64,000 nucleotides of DNA, taken from positions 44,293-108,292 of the forward strand of contig LNEV01000019.1 in the NCBI GenBank assembly GCA_001464335.1. The letters run 5' to 3'. The notes beneath the pieces are model-generated. The model saw only the letters and a list, made by a program, of their open reading frames with translations, was not told where the DNA came from and did not search any database. Made by a program: the position numbers and the translations under genes. Within the stretch, counting starts at the first letter, position 1. Each line of letters opens with the position of its first letter. Of the stretch, positions 10,652 through 18,977 are shown in pieces. The stretch comes from Rhizobiales bacterium Ga0077545. Lineage in GTDB: Bacteria; Pseudomonadota; Alphaproteobacteria; Rhizobiales; Methylopilaceae.

Positions 10652-10800
10652 TCAAAGTCCGCTGCGAATTTCTTCGCAGCCTGTACGGTTGGTCCGATCA
10701 TCAACCCCATGGGGCTGGGGGGCTGGTAACAGGGCTAACGACCGGACCCCGAGGCAACGATTGGAGTGTCGCGCTGCGCTGAGGCGCGGAATTGTCCGGA
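10621..10800 (-). ncRNA. Candidate small RNA, minus strand, with terminator
   Basis: The 10596-10916 gap holds no convincing gene. On the minus strand it contains a perfect hairpin (arms GCTGCGAA/TTCGCAGC, 10661-10680), further self-complementary GC blocks (GTCCGG near 10740-10800), and ends in a GC stem followed by five T (10621-10651). That is the pattern of an independent sRNA. The 5' end is not defined; 10800 is a guess. No Rfam family was recognised. A short reading frame on this strand (start 10710) is disrupted by the hairpins and is not called. Confidence 0.4.
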
Positions 10801-10868
10801 AAAGGGCATTTTTGTGATGTGGTTTTATACCCTTGGTTTACCGCCAAAGGTAGAACGGAAAAGGCTTG

Positions 10869-10884
10869 CGTCACTTTTGTGACG
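10869..10884. promoter_or_regulatory. Perfect inverted repeat upstream of DUF2794 gene
   Basis: CGTCAC-TTTT-GTGACG, 33 nt before the chosen ATG of the DUF2794 gene. A second imperfect palindrome, CCTTGGTTTACCGCCAAAGG, lies just upstream (about 10832-10851). Either could be an operator; no regulator is assigned. Confidence 0.35.
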
Positions 10885-10916
10885 GCGCGAAGATTGGCAT
10901 CTCGCACGAGGTGTTC

Positions 10917-11300
10917 ATGGGCGACGTTGTCGAGCCGATAAATCAGTTCCGGGGTGCCGGGTTTGCAAAGACAGACACGAAGATCCCGCCTCCGGCACCA
11001 CAGGCCGTCTCCTTCGACCGCACAGAACTTCGCGAAATCCTCAATGTTTACGGACGGCTGGTCGCCTCCGGCGAAATGCGCGATTACGCCATCGACATGA
11101 TGCGCGAGAAGGCCGTGTTCTCGCTGTTCCGGCGCATGGGCGAAGTGCCGACCTATCGGATCGAGAAGGACCCGAAGCTGCGCAACCGGCAGGGGGCCTA
11201 TTCGGTCATTACGGCGACGGGGCTCATCCTCAAGCGGGGGCACGATCTGGCCCGGGTGCTTTCGGTGCTCGACAAAAGGCTCAAGCTCGTCACCAACTGA
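10917..11300 (+). CDS. DUF2794 domain protein
   Basis: 127 aa from ATG 10917 (MGDVVEPINQFRG); the frame stays open to 10866, but that extension covers the palindrome and is poor protein. The core region FDRTELREILNVYGRLVASGEMRDYAI and GAYSVITATGLILKRGHDL matches the alphaproteobacterial DUF2794 family of unknown function. Cytoplasmic, no membrane segment. Monocistronic, facing a minus-strand GNAT gene. Confidence 0.75.
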   Translation: MGDVVEPINQFRGAGFAKTDTKIPPPAPQAVSFDRTELREILNVYGRLVASGEMRDYAIDMMREKAVFSLFRRMGEVPTYRIEKDPKLRNRQGAYSVITATGLILKRGHDLARVLSVLDKRLKLVTN

Positions 11301-11348
11301 TCGCTAAGCCCTCACCCGCACGCACGGCGCGCGATCCTGCGACGTCGG

Positions 11349-11879
11349 TCAAGGCTCCGGTTCGTAAGGCGGATCGTCCCTGTCGCCCGAGCCGAGCGCC
11401 TTTTGCATCTCGATCGTGTCGAGCCATGTCTCGAATTTGCGCCCGACGGATCTGTGCGTGCCGATCATCGTGAACCCGGCCTTCTCGTGCAGCGCGATAG
11501 AGCCGGCATTGCGGCTGTCGCCGATCACCGCGATCATCTGGCGGAAGCCCCGGTTCTCGCAATCGGCGATCAGCGCATTCAGCAGCGCGCGGCCGACGCC
11601 TTTGCCCTGCCAGACCGGCGCCACATAGATCGAGTTCTCGACGGTGAAGGCATAGGCCTTTCGCGGCCGGTAGGGGCCTGCATAGGCGTAGCCCGCGACC
11701 TCGTTTCCAGCCGCGGCGACGAGATAGGGATAGCCGCCCGACACCGCTTTCTCGAATCGGGCCTGCATCTCGGCAAGATCGGGCGGCACAAGCTCGAAGC
11801 TCGCGGTGCCGGTGCGGACGGCCTCGGCATAGATGGCGGCGATGGCGGGAAGGTCGGAGAGCTGGCCGGGGCGGATCAT
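11349..11879 (-). CDS. GNAT N-acetyltransferase, phosphinothricin acetyltransferase-like
   Basis: 176 aa from ATG 11879 (MIRPGQLSDLPAIAAIYAEAV). The acetyl-CoA site is VAPVWQGKGVGRALLNALI, followed by GDSRNAGSIALHEKAGFTMIG and VGRKFETWLDTIEMQK, all typical of the PAT/bar-like subgroup that N-acetylates small amino-acid-like molecules. Real substrates of chromosomal homologues are usually unknown. A longer frame to 11927 is open but weak. Upstream lies a palindrome-rich intergenic stretch. Confidence 0.82.
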   Translation of the reverse strand: MIRPGQLSDLPAIAAIYAEAVRTGTASFELVPPDLAEMQARFEKAVSGGYPYLVAAAGNEVAGYAYAGPYRPRKAYAFTVENSIYVAPVWQGKGVGRALLNALIADCENRGFRQMIAVIGDSRNAGSIALHEKAGFTMIGTHRSVGRKFETWLDTIEMQKALGSGDRDDPPYEPEP

Positions 11880-11929
11880 GGGGGCAGACCACGTGAATGT
11901 TCCCCGGACGGCGTGCGCAAAGCGCATCG

Positions 11930-12015
11930 CGTGATCCGGGGTCCAGAGAATATGTGCGGCGAAGCCGCTCTCTTATCCTGGCTCCCGGATCGGCGCCATA
12001 CGTCGCATGGCTTGT
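11930..12015. repeat. REP-like palindromic intergenic element
   Basis: Arms GATCCGGG (about 11934-11941) and CCCGGATC (about 11983-11990) flank an imperfect hairpin region; a further GTCCGGGACAC follows at about 12015. The wording resembles the short repeated palindromes common in Bradyrhizobium-type genomes. It separates the GNAT gene from the ybhL terminator and contains no reading frame of note. Confidence 0.4.
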
Positions 12016-12023
12016 CCGGGACA

Positions 12024-12052
12024 CAAAAAAGCCCCGGCTTTCGCCGGGGCTC
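12024..12052 (-). terminator. Terminator of the Bax-inhibitor gene
   Basis: AGCCCCGGC-TTTC-GCCGGGGCT (12030-12051). On the minus strand the stem is followed by TTTTTT, the classical rho-independent form, 22 nt beyond the stop at 12074. Confidence 0.85.
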
Positions 12053-12073
12053 TGAATGTTCATTCGGGGTCGC

Positions 12074-12835
12074 TTACTCGCGATTGCCGAACAGCTGCAG
12101 CATCATCATGAACAGGTTGATGAAGTCGAGGTAGAGCGACAGGGCACCCATGATGGCCTTGCGGCCCATGACTTCGCTGTCGTCGACCGCGTCGTACATC
12201 TCCTTGATGCGCTGCGTGTCGTAGGCGGTGAGGCCCGAGAACACGAGCACGCCGACCACCGAGATGACGAACTGCACCATCGTCGAGCCGATGAAGATGT
12301 TCACCAGCGAGGCGATGACAATGCCGATCAGGCCCATGAACAGGAAGGTGCCCATGCCCGACAGGTTGCGCTTCGTCGTGTAGCCGTAGAGGCTCAGCGC
12401 GCCGAAGGCGGCTGCGGTGATGAAGAACACGCGCGCGATCGAGCTACCCGTGTAAACGAGGAAGATCGTCGAGAGCGACAGACCCATCAGGGCGGCGAAC
12501 ACCCAGAACGCGACCTGCGCCGCGGAGGCCGACATCTTGTGGACGCGCGCCGACAGGAAGAACACCATGCCGAGCGGCGCGAGCGCGACAACCCATTTCA
12601 GCGGGCTGGCGTAAAGCGCCTGACCGAGCGCGGTCAGTGCCTGCGCGCCGGACGCATCCTGCGTGACGGCCATCTTGAACATGCCGATCGCGACAAGGCC
12701 GGTGATGGCCAGGCCGATCGTCATGTAGTTGTAGACGGAGACCATGTAGGCGCGAAGGCCCTGGTCGATGACAGCGGCCTCCTGGCGAGCGGTGCCGCCT
12801 ACGCGAGCCGTCCCATAGCGGTCGAAGTCGGACAT
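12074..12835 (-). CDS. Bax inhibitor-1/YccA (YbhL) family membrane protein
   Basis: 253 aa with seven predicted membrane segments after a ~25-residue N-terminal tail, e.g. YNYMTIGLAITGLVAIGMF, WVVALAPLGMVFFL, VAFWVFAALMGLSLSTIFLVY and LVNIFIGSTMVQFVISVVGVLVF. The family C-terminus TAYDTQRIKEMYDAV and ALSLYLDFINLFMMMLQLFG is clear. TMBIM/YbhL proteins are thought to be ion (Ca2+/H+) leak channels of the inner membrane; the bacterial role is uncertain. Single gene with a structured leader upstream and a terminator downstream. Confidence 0.92.
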   Translation of the reverse strand: MSDFDRYGTARVGGTARQEAAVIDQGLRAYMVSVYNYMTIGLAITGLVAIGMFKMAVTQDASGAQALTALGQALYASPLKWVVALAPLGMVFFLSARVHKMSASAAQVAFWVFAALMGLSLSTIFLVYTGSSIARVFFITAAAFGALSLYGYTTKRNLSGMGTFLFMGLIGIVIASLVNIFIGSTMVQFVISVVGVLVFSGLTAYDTQRIKEMYDAVDDSEVMGRKAIMGALSLYLDFINLFMMMLQLFGNRE

Positions 12836-12905
12836 ATTCGTTTATCCCTTGCGTTATCCCGCATTCATGCGCGGGGTCTCGTTCCCCAATATGGGAAATC
12901 TCGCG
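12836..12905 (-). promoter_or_regulatory. Structured 5' leader, candidate ybhL RNA motif
   Basis: Directly upstream of a ybhL-family gene the minus-strand leader holds two hairpins: CCCGC/GCGGG arms at 12858-12876 and TTCCC/GGGAA arms at 12882-12897, then AAGGGATAA close to the start. A conserved ybhL RNA motif is known upstream of these genes in alphaproteobacteria. I match it on position and hairpins only, not on a covariance model. Confidence 0.4.
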
Positions 12906-12971
12906 AAATCGCACAAGCGTAGGTCTACGGATTTCCGGCCGCCGACCCTGACGATGTCGCGACCTGCAAAT

Positions 12972-15557
12972 TTACAGATTGCGAAGCACTGGAGCGGGTT
13001 TGAGACGAACGAGCCGCCAGGTTCCGGCCAGCCCGAGCACGATGGTTAACACCAGCGCGAAGAGGGCGGCGCCGAGCCCTCCCACCCAGTCGAGATAAAA
13101 CGCGATCTTCATGACCTGGGTCACCACGACATAGGCCGCGAGGGTGCCGGCAACAAGGCCGAACAAGGCGGTCGCAAAACCGATCATCATGTATTCGAGC
13201 GCAAACGCCCCGATGATGCGGCCCCGGGTGGCGCCGAGGGTCTTGAGGATCATCGCATCGTAGACGCGGTAGCGGTGTCCGGCGGCCAGCGCCCCGCCAA
13301 GAACCAGAACGCTGGCCAGCAAGGTCACGCCGCTCGCGCCGCGAATGGCGAGCGCAAGATCGGTGACGATTTCGGCAATGCTCGACAGCGCGTCCTTTAC
13401 GCGGACGATGAGAATGGCGGGAAAGCGCGCGGCGGTGTCGCGCAGCAAGGAAAGCTCGCTTGCGGTGTCCGTGCCGTCGGGGAAGGCGAGCGTCGCGAGA
13501 TATTGGTAGGGTGCACCCGCAAAGGTGTTCGGCGAGAAGACGAGCACGAAATTGATGCCGAGGCTTTCCCATTCCACTTCACGCAGATTGGCGATCTTCG
13601 CGCTGATCTCCCGGCCGAGCACATTGACCTTGATCTCGTCGCCGAGGGACAGGCCGAGGCGGCGTGCGCTCTCGGCCTCGAAGGACACGAGATTGTCGCC
13701 GCTGTAGCCCGGCTCCCACCAGGTGCCTTCCACGACCTTCGAGCCCTCGGGCGCGGCATCGGCAAACGTGATGCCGCGGTCGCCGCGCAGCACCCAGGCG
13801 GCTTCGCCCGCCGGGTAATTCTCGGTGGTCCGGCCTTTCAGCTCGGTGATCTGGCCGCGCAGCATGGGCACCTGCTCGACCTCGGAGCTGGGCGCCTTCT
13901 CCTTCAGGAAAGCGACGAAATCGCTCGCTTCGGCATTCGGAATGTCGGCGAAGAAGAAGCTCGGCGCCCGCTCGGGCAGGGACGCGGTGAGCTGATTGCG
14001 GATCGAGGAATCGATCAGGGTCAGCGCCACGAGCAGCGCAAGGCCGAGCCCGAGCGAGAGCACGACCGAGGGCGTCAGCGCGCCGGGCCGATGCACGTTC
14101 GCGAGCGCGATGCGCAGTTCGGTGCGCTTCGGGCGTGGCAGGCGCCGGGCCACGGCCATGATCGCGGAGGCCACGGCGCGGAGCACGAGAAAGATCGCGG
14201 CGGCGGCCCCGATAAATGTGAGCGCCACCACTTTCTGCGCGGCGGCCGCGACCATCAGTGCGACCAGCACGGTCAGTGCAAGGACCGTCAGAACAAGATA
14301 GCGGCGGCGCGGCAGGCGAAGTCTGGAACTGCCCAGATGGTCGCGGAAGAGCGCCGTGACCGGCAGATCGTGCGCGCGCCCGAGCGGCCACAGCGCAAAG
14401 ACAAGCGCGATCAGAAATCCGAACACGGCCGCAAGGACCAACTGCACCGGCTGAAGCGAGGCCACGAAAGGCAGCGGGATGATCGCGCCGAAGGCCCATT
14501 GCACAAGGAAGGGCAACGCCGCGCCAAGGACGAGACCCAAGGCGATGCCGACGCAGGCCAGCGCCAGAATCTGGACGAGATAGATCTGGAAAATGCGGCT
14601 GCCCGGCGCGCCGAGGCATTTCAAAACCGCGATCGTCTCGCGCCGTTTCTCGATATAGGCGTTGACCGCGTTGGCGACGCCGACACCGCCGACCAAGAGG
14701 GCGGTCAGGCCGACAAGCGTCAGGAACTGGCTGAAACGGTCGATGTTCTGTTCGAGACGCTCGGAGGCGGAATTGCGCGTGCGCTCACGCCAGCCCGCGT
14801 CGGGAAAGGCGGTTTTTGCGTCCTCGGTCAGTCGTGCAAGATCGGCATCGCTGGACGCGTCCGGCGGAAGCGCAAGGCGGTAATCCCAGCGCACGAGGCT
14901 CCCGGGAACGACGAGCCCGGTCGCGTCGAGCGCCGCGCGCGTCACATACATATGCGGCGCGAAACCGAAGCCGCCGGAAAGATTGTCCGGCTCCTTCACA
15001 AGGGCCGCACGAATTTCGAGCGTGGCGTCGCCGACCTCGACCCGGTCGCCGACCTTCGCCTCCAGCCGCGCGAGCAGGGCCTGGTCCATCGCCGTGCCGA
15101 ACACGCCGTCTTTTTCGGCAAGAAGATCCTGCAACGGGGCAGCCGGTTCGGTTTCCATCTGGCCGAACAGCGGATGAAGATCGGTGACGGCCTTCAGTTC
15201 GCCCAGCGCGGCATCGCCGCTCGCCGTCCGCGCCATCGCGCGAAGGCTCGCGACCGGCGAGACCGTGCCGCGCGCGGACAGGAAATCCAGCTCTTCCGGG
15301 CTCGCTTCACGATGGATGAGCTGAAAGCTGGCATCGCCGCCAAGGATGGTGCGGCCCTCGCGCGCGAGCCCGTCGTAAAGACCGCCGGCAATCGAGCCGA
15401 CACCTGCAATGCTGGCGACGCCAAGCGCAAGACAGGCGATGAAGATGCGAAAGCCGGACAGCCCGCCGCGCAGTTCGCGCAGCGCAAGCCTCAGCGAGAG
15501 GCCGAATCCGGGTTGTCCGGGTTCGGGCCGGGCGGACGTCGGAACGAAGGCGCTCAC
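12972..15557 (-). CDS. ABC exporter permease, YbbP/FtsX type
   Basis: 861 aa. One N-terminal membrane span (GFRIFIACLALGVASIAGVGSIAGG) and a large periplasmic domain precede clusters of membrane spans near residues 280-420, 460-520 and 730-850: the duplicated FtsX/MacB-like fold of the YbbP family. It pairs with the upstream ATPase, whose TGA overlaps this GTG start (GTGA at 15554-15557). In E. coli and here ybbAP sits divergent from tesA. The transported molecule is unknown; lipid or lysophospholipid handling has been suggested from the tesA link (inference). Confidence 0.88.
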   Translation of the reverse strand: MSAFVPTSARPEPGQPGFGLSLRLALRELRGGLSGFRIFIACLALGVASIAGVGSIAGGLYDGLAREGRTILGGDASFQLIHREASPEELDFLSARGTVSPVASLRAMARTASGDAALGELKAVTDLHPLFGQMETEPAAPLQDLLAEKDGVFGTAMDQALLARLEAKVGDRVEVGDATLEIRAALVKEPDNLSGGFGFAPHMYVTRAALDATGLVVPGSLVRWDYRLALPPDASSDADLARLTEDAKTAFPDAGWRERTRNSASERLEQNIDRFSQFLTLVGLTALLVGGVGVANAVNAYIEKRRETIAVLKCLGAPGSRIFQIYLVQILALACVGIALGLVLGAALPFLVQWAFGAIIPLPFVASLQPVQLVLAAVFGFLIALVFALWPLGRAHDLPVTALFRDHLGSSRLRLPRRRYLVLTVLALTVLVALMVAAAAQKVVALTFIGAAAAIFLVLRAVASAIMAVARRLPRPKRTELRIALANVHRPGALTPSVVLSLGLGLALLVALTLIDSSIRNQLTASLPERAPSFFFADIPNAEASDFVAFLKEKAPSSEVEQVPMLRGQITELKGRTTENYPAGEAAWVLRGDRGITFADAAPEGSKVVEGTWWEPGYSGDNLVSFEAESARRLGLSLGDEIKVNVLGREISAKIANLREVEWESLGINFVLVFSPNTFAGAPYQYLATLAFPDGTDTASELSLLRDTAARFPAILIVRVKDALSSIAEIVTDLALAIRGASGVTLLASVLVLGGALAAGHRYRVYDAMILKTLGATRGRIIGAFALEYMMIGFATALFGLVAGTLAAYVVVTQVMKIAFYLDWVGGLGAALFALVLTIVLGLAGTWRLVRLKPAPVLRNL

Positions 15558-16243
15558 GCCGTCAACACCTCGGCGGGCGCCTCCTCGATCACGCCGGAGC
15601 GCATCCGCACGACACGGTCGCAGCGCCGCGCGAGGGACAGGTCGTGGGTGACGAGAACGAGCGTCGTGCCGCGTTCCTTCGTCTTGGCGAAGAGGAGGTC
15701 GGCGATGCTTTTGCCGGTCGTCTCGTCGAGGTTGCCGGTCGGCTCGTCGGCGACAAGGATGGGCGCGCCCGGCGCGAGCGCGCGGGCAAGGGCGACGCGC
15801 TGCTGCTCGCCGCCGGAAAGCTCGGCGGGATAGTGCGATGTCCGGTGGCCGAGGCCGACTTCCTCTAATTCCTTCTCGGCGTGCTCGAAGGCATCGGCAT
15901 GGCCCGCCAGTTCAAGCGGCACCGCGACGTTTTCGAGCGCCGTCATCGTGGGGATGAGATGGAAGCTCTGGAATACGACCCCGATGTTCTTGCCGCGGAA
16001 CCGCGCCAGTGCGTCCTCGTCCAACGCGCCGAAATCTGCATCGAGCACGCGCACCGTCCCGGAATCGGCACGCTCCAGCCCGGCCAGCACCATCAGGAGC
16101 GAGGATTTTCCCGAGCCTGACGGACCTGTGAGGCCAACACGCTCGCCACGACCTATATGAAGGGACACGTTCTTGAGGATGTGAACTCTGGCGGCGCCGC
16201 GACCAAGGCTTAAGTTGATGTCCTCAAGATCGATCATCGGCAT
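15554..16243 (-). CDS. ABC transporter ATP-binding protein, YbbA type
   Basis: 229 aa from ATG 16243 (MPMIDLEDINLSLG; GGAA lies upstream). Walker A GPSGSGKSSLLMVLAGL, signature ELSGGEQQRVALARAL, Walker B ILVADEPTGNLD and H-loop LVTHD are intact. The Q-loop VFQSFHLIPTMTALENV is typical of the MacB/LolD/YbbA group. It works with the overlapping YbbP-type permease. A frame open to 16294 would run into the divergent tesA and is not used. Confidence 0.9.
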   Translation of the reverse strand: MPMIDLEDINLSLGRGAARVHILKNVSLHIGRGERVGLTGPSGSGKSSLLMVLAGLERADSGTVRVLDADFGALDEDALARFRGKNIGVVFQSFHLIPTMTALENVAVPLELAGHADAFEHAEKELEEVGLGHRTSHYPAELSGGEQQRVALARALAPGAPILVADEPTGNLDETTGKSIADLLFAKTKERGTTLVLVTHDLSLARRCDRVVRMRSGVIEEAPAEVLTA

Positions 16244-16273
16244 GTCACATTCCCGTACAGTGGAGAGGACCAT

Positions 16274-16957
16274 ATGGAGAGCCCAGCGGCGCACCGCCAG
16301 TCACAAACGCTTGGGCGCCATCGCCTCTTTGCCGCAGCCGTTTTCGCTCTTGCCGTGAGTTTCGTCGGTCTTTCGACCTCCGCCGAAGCCCGCACCATTC
16401 GTCTCGTTGCTTTGGGCGACAGCCTGACGGCGGGGTATGGCCTTAATCCCGGTGAGGCCTTCCCGGCTGTGCTGGAGAAGGCGCTGAAGGACAAGGGGTT
16501 CGATGTTTCCATCGCGAATGCGGGCGTCTCGGGAGACACCGCAAGCGCGGGCGCAGCGCGCGTCGACTGGTCGGTTCCCGACGGCACCGACGGCGTGATC
16601 CTGGAGCTTGGGGCCAACGACGCCCTGCGCGGGCTCGACCCGGCCGGAACCGACAAGGCACTCCGGCAGGCGCTCGATCGCCTGAAGGCGCGCAACATCC
16701 CGGTTCTGCTCGCGGGCATGTATGCGCCGCGCAGTCTCGGCGCCGTCTATTACGAGAAATTCGATGCGATCTACCCCAAGCTCGCCACCGATTACGGTGT
16801 CGATCTGTACCCGTTTTTCCTCGACGGCGTGGCCGGCGATGTGAAGCTCAATCTGCCGGACGGAATGCACCCGACCGCCGAAGGCATACGTACAGTCGTG
16901 GAACGGATGCTGCCGACGGTGGAGTCTTTCCTCCGTCGCATCCAGCCGCCATCCTGA
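16274..16957 (+). CDS. tesA: Acyl-CoA thioesterase / arylesterase TesA
   Basis: 227 aa SGNH hydrolase. An N-terminal signal peptide (RLFAAAVFALAVSFVG..AEA) targets the periplasm. Catalytic blocks: GDSLTAGYGLN (block I Ser), GVSGDT (block II Gly), GANDALRG (block III Asn) and DGMHPTAEG (block V Asp and His). The enzyme cleaves fatty acyl thioesters and aryl/lysophospholipid esters. RBS GAGAGGA precedes ATG 16274. It is divergent from ybbAP, the same arrangement as in E. coli. Confidence 0.93.
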   Translation: MESPAAHRQSQTLGRHRLFAAAVFALAVSFVGLSTSAEARTIRLVALGDSLTAGYGLNPGEAFPAVLEKALKDKGFDVSIANAGVSGDTASAGAARVDWSVPDGTDGVILELGANDALRGLDPAGTDKALRQALDRLKARNIPVLLAGMYAPRSLGAVYYEKFDAIYPKLATDYGVDLYPFFLDGVAGDVKLNLPDGMHPTAEGIRTVVERMLPTVESFLRRIQPPS

Positions 16958-16978
16958 ACCCTGCGAATCGGTTCTGCC

Positions 16979-17563
16979 ATGCCACGTCTGTTCACGGCCC
17001 TCGAAGTCCCCTCCGTCATCGGCGAGCGCCTGTCGTTCCTGCGCGGTGGATTGCCGGGCGCCCGCTGGATCGATGCCGAGAATTATCACGTCACGTTGCG
17101 CTTTCTCGGCGACGTGGATGAGCGCACCGCGAGCGAGGCGGCCGATCTGCTGGTCGGGGTCAAACGCGATCCCGTGCAGGTCTCGATCACCGAGCTTGGC
17201 GTGTTCGGCGGTGACCGGCCGCGCTCGATCATCGCCCGCGTGCAGCCGAACACGGAGCTGACCGAGCTTCAGGCCGAGCATGAACGGCTGATGCGCCGCG
17301 CGGGTCTGGCGCCGGAAGGGCGTAAATTCACACCGCATGTCACGCTGGCGCGGTTGCGCGATGTCAGCGCTCATGCCGTGGCCGACTGGCTGTCGCTGCG
17401 CGGCGGTGGCCCGGCCCTCGACTACGAGGCCGACCGTTTCGTCCTTCTGTCATCGCGTGCTTCGACGGGCGGCGGGCCCTACATGGTCGAAGAAGCCTAT
17501 CCGCTCGGATTCGGCGTGGATGACGAAGAAGGAGAGACAGAGGATGACGAAACTCTCTGGTGA
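16979..17563 (+). CDS. thpR: RNA 2',3'-cyclic phosphodiesterase ThpR (LigT-like)
   Basis: 194 aa of the 2H phosphoesterase superfamily. The two catalytic HxTx motifs are HVTLRFLG (~residue 38) and HVTLARL (~120). The family hydrolyses 2',3'-cyclic phosphate RNA ends; an in vivo role in RNA repair is not settled. The C-terminal tail after YPLG is acidic (DDEEGETEDDE) and overlaps the start of phhB by 20 nt, implying coupled translation. Confidence 0.9.
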   Translation: MPRLFTALEVPSVIGERLSFLRGGLPGARWIDAENYHVTLRFLGDVDERTASEAADLLVGVKRDPVQVSITELGVFGGDRPRSIIARVQPNTELTELQAEHERLMRRAGLAPEGRKFTPHVTLARLRDVSAHAVADWLSLRGGGPALDYEADRFVLLSSRASTGGGPYMVEEAYPLGFGVDDEEGETEDDETLW

Positions 17564-17831
17564 GGCGCGCGCATCGGCGCTCGCGCAGCTCGACGGCTGG
17601 GCGGAGGTGGATGGACGAGATGCGATTTCCCGCACATTCCACTTCAAGAATTTCTCCGAAGCCTTCGCCTTCATGACCCGAGTCGCGCTCGCGGCGGAAA
17701 AAATGGACCACCACCCCGACTGGTCGAACACCTACGATCGGGTCGCTATCGAACTGTCGAGCCACGATCTCGGAGGTGTGAGCGAGCGGGACACAAAACT
17801 TGCCGCAATTATCAACAAGATGGCGGCGTGA
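17544..17831 (+). CDS. phhB: 4a-hydroxytetrahydrobiopterin dehydratase
   Basis: 95 aa. The pterin-4a-carbinolamine dehydratase signature EKMDHHPDWSNTYDRVAIEL is complete, with the HH pair and a second active-site His in SSHDLGG (family consensus T-H-D; here S-H-D). It recycles the oxidised pterin cofactor of aromatic hydroxylases; some homologues serve in molybdopterin or folate recycling. No phenylalanine hydroxylase is nearby. ATG 17544 has GGAGAGACAGAGG upstream and lies inside the 3' end of thpR. Confidence 0.9.
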   Translation: MTKLSGEARASALAQLDGWAEVDGRDAISRTFHFKNFSEAFAFMTRVALAAEKMDHHPDWSNTYDRVAIELSSHDLGGVSERDTKLAAIINKMAA

Positions 17832-17850
17832 TCGCGAGATGAGGGTGGGA

Positions 17851-18210
17851 ATGGATACGAAAGGCGAGTTCGTCGGGCGGATGGACGACGACGAAACACA
17901 AGTTCGTGAGGGCTTCTGGCCCAAAATGGGTCGTTTCGCGGCCTCTGTCCCCTTTGCGGAAGACGCTCTCGCCGCATGGTACTGCGCCTTTGATCGCGAT
18001 ACGCCGAACCGCGTGCGCTTTACGCTTCTAGGCGCTTTGGCCTATTTCATCCTCCCCATGGATGTCATACCCGACCTCCTGCCGATCATCGGTTTCGCCG
18101 ATGACGCATCCATCCTGTCGGCCGCGCTTCTGGCGGTCGGCGCCAGCATCAACGAAACCCACCGTACCGCTGCCGGTGAGGCGCTCTCACGCCTGAAGGC
18201 GGCGCGCTGA
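17851..18210 (+). CDS. YkvA-family protein (DUF1232)
   Basis: 119 aa from ATG 17851 (AGGG 5 nt upstream; ATG 17839 is an alternative). The DUF1232 core is clear: LLGALAYFILPMDVIPDLLPIIGF, one hydrophobic hairpin with the conserved PxDxIPD, then ADDASILSAALLAVG. Function unknown; often near RNA or stress genes. It follows phhB by 19 nt and is probably the last gene of the tesA/thpR/phhB run. Confidence 0.82.
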   Translation: MDTKGEFVGRMDDDETQVREGFWPKMGRFAASVPFAEDALAAWYCAFDRDTPNRVRFTLLGALAYFILPMDVIPDLLPIIGFADDASILSAALLAVGASINETHRTAAGEALSRLKAAR

Positions 18211-18379
18211 AAGTTCAGGAACCGTGTTGGTCGTTAGCAAATCCTTTCCGAAATCCCTCAATTTTTACGAATTGTTCGTAACTCCGGTCGCAAGATTCAC
18301 CCTGCTCGGCAGACGCACCGCTTGCCGTGCTGTGTCCATCGCTGGCCCGTTGCCAGTGGCGAAGGGTGTTTTCGACCAG

Positions 18380-18889
18380 ATGATTTTGCGCCGTCTCGTT
18401 CTCGCACTGCTCCTCACGGCTCACGCGCCGGATGTGTCCAATGCGCAAAACAGCCAGCAGCAGCTGCTCGGCCAGTTTTCGGACTGGAGCGCCTATACTG
18501 CCAATGGTGCGCAGGGCAAGGTCTGCTTCGTGATCTCGCAGCCGAAAAGCCGCGCGCCGGACGGGCTCAATCGGGACCCGGCCTATTTCTATGTGTCGCA
18601 CCGCCCGGGTGAAGGCGTCCGCAACGAGGTCTACACGCTCGTGGGCTTTCCGCTGCGCCAAGGCTCGGTGATGGACCTGTCCATCAATGGTGCGCCGTTC
18701 CAGCTCGTGACGCAGGACCAGCGCGGCTGGTCCAACGGTCAGGACGACACGCGGATCGTCGAGGCCATGCGGTCTGGTGCGGAAATGAGTGTGAAGTCGA
18801 CGTCCGGACGCGGCAATGTCACGACAGACACCTATTCGCTGCGCGGGGTTTCCGCCGCGCTGGATGCCGCAAACACGGCTTGCCCTTAA
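18380..18889 (+). CDS. Secreted protein, invasion-associated locus B (IalB)-like
   Basis: 169 aa from ATG 18380, giving a signal peptide (MILRRLVLALLLTAHAPDVSNAQ). The mature part has FSDWSAYTANGAQGKVCFVIS, a mid-region YTLVGFPLRQGS, and a terminal Cys (NTACP) that could pair with the VCF cysteine. The pattern W..Y....KVCF..SQ and the SLRGVSAALDAA ending suggest the alphaproteobacterial IalB family, periplasmic and of unknown biochemical role. The frame upstream to 18224 is open but not protein-like. Confidence 0.65.
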   Translation: MILRRLVLALLLTAHAPDVSNAQNSQQQLLGQFSDWSAYTANGAQGKVCFVISQPKSRAPDGLNRDPAYFYVSHRPGEGVRNEVYTLVGFPLRQGSVMDLSINGAPFQLVTQDQRGWSNGQDDTRIVEAMRSGAEMSVKSTSGRGNVTTDTYSLRGVSAALDAANTACP

Positions 18890-18977
18890 GCGCTCGGTAA
18901 TTCCGATCAGGCAGGAACAAGCCGCGAGGTCATGTGTTTCCCTGTGGGGCCCGAAAGAGCCAGACAGGGAGAACATC

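Noticed and set aside
10477..10710. Minus-strand 77-codon ORF in the DUF1223/DUF2794 gap
   Set aside because: Passes through the hairpin and terminator and into the DUF1223 gene antisense; the ncRNA reading is better supported.
13275..15833. 852-codon plus-strand frame opposite the YbbP-type permease
   Set aside because: Antisense shadow; the minus frame has the FtsX-type topology and overlaps ybbA correctly.
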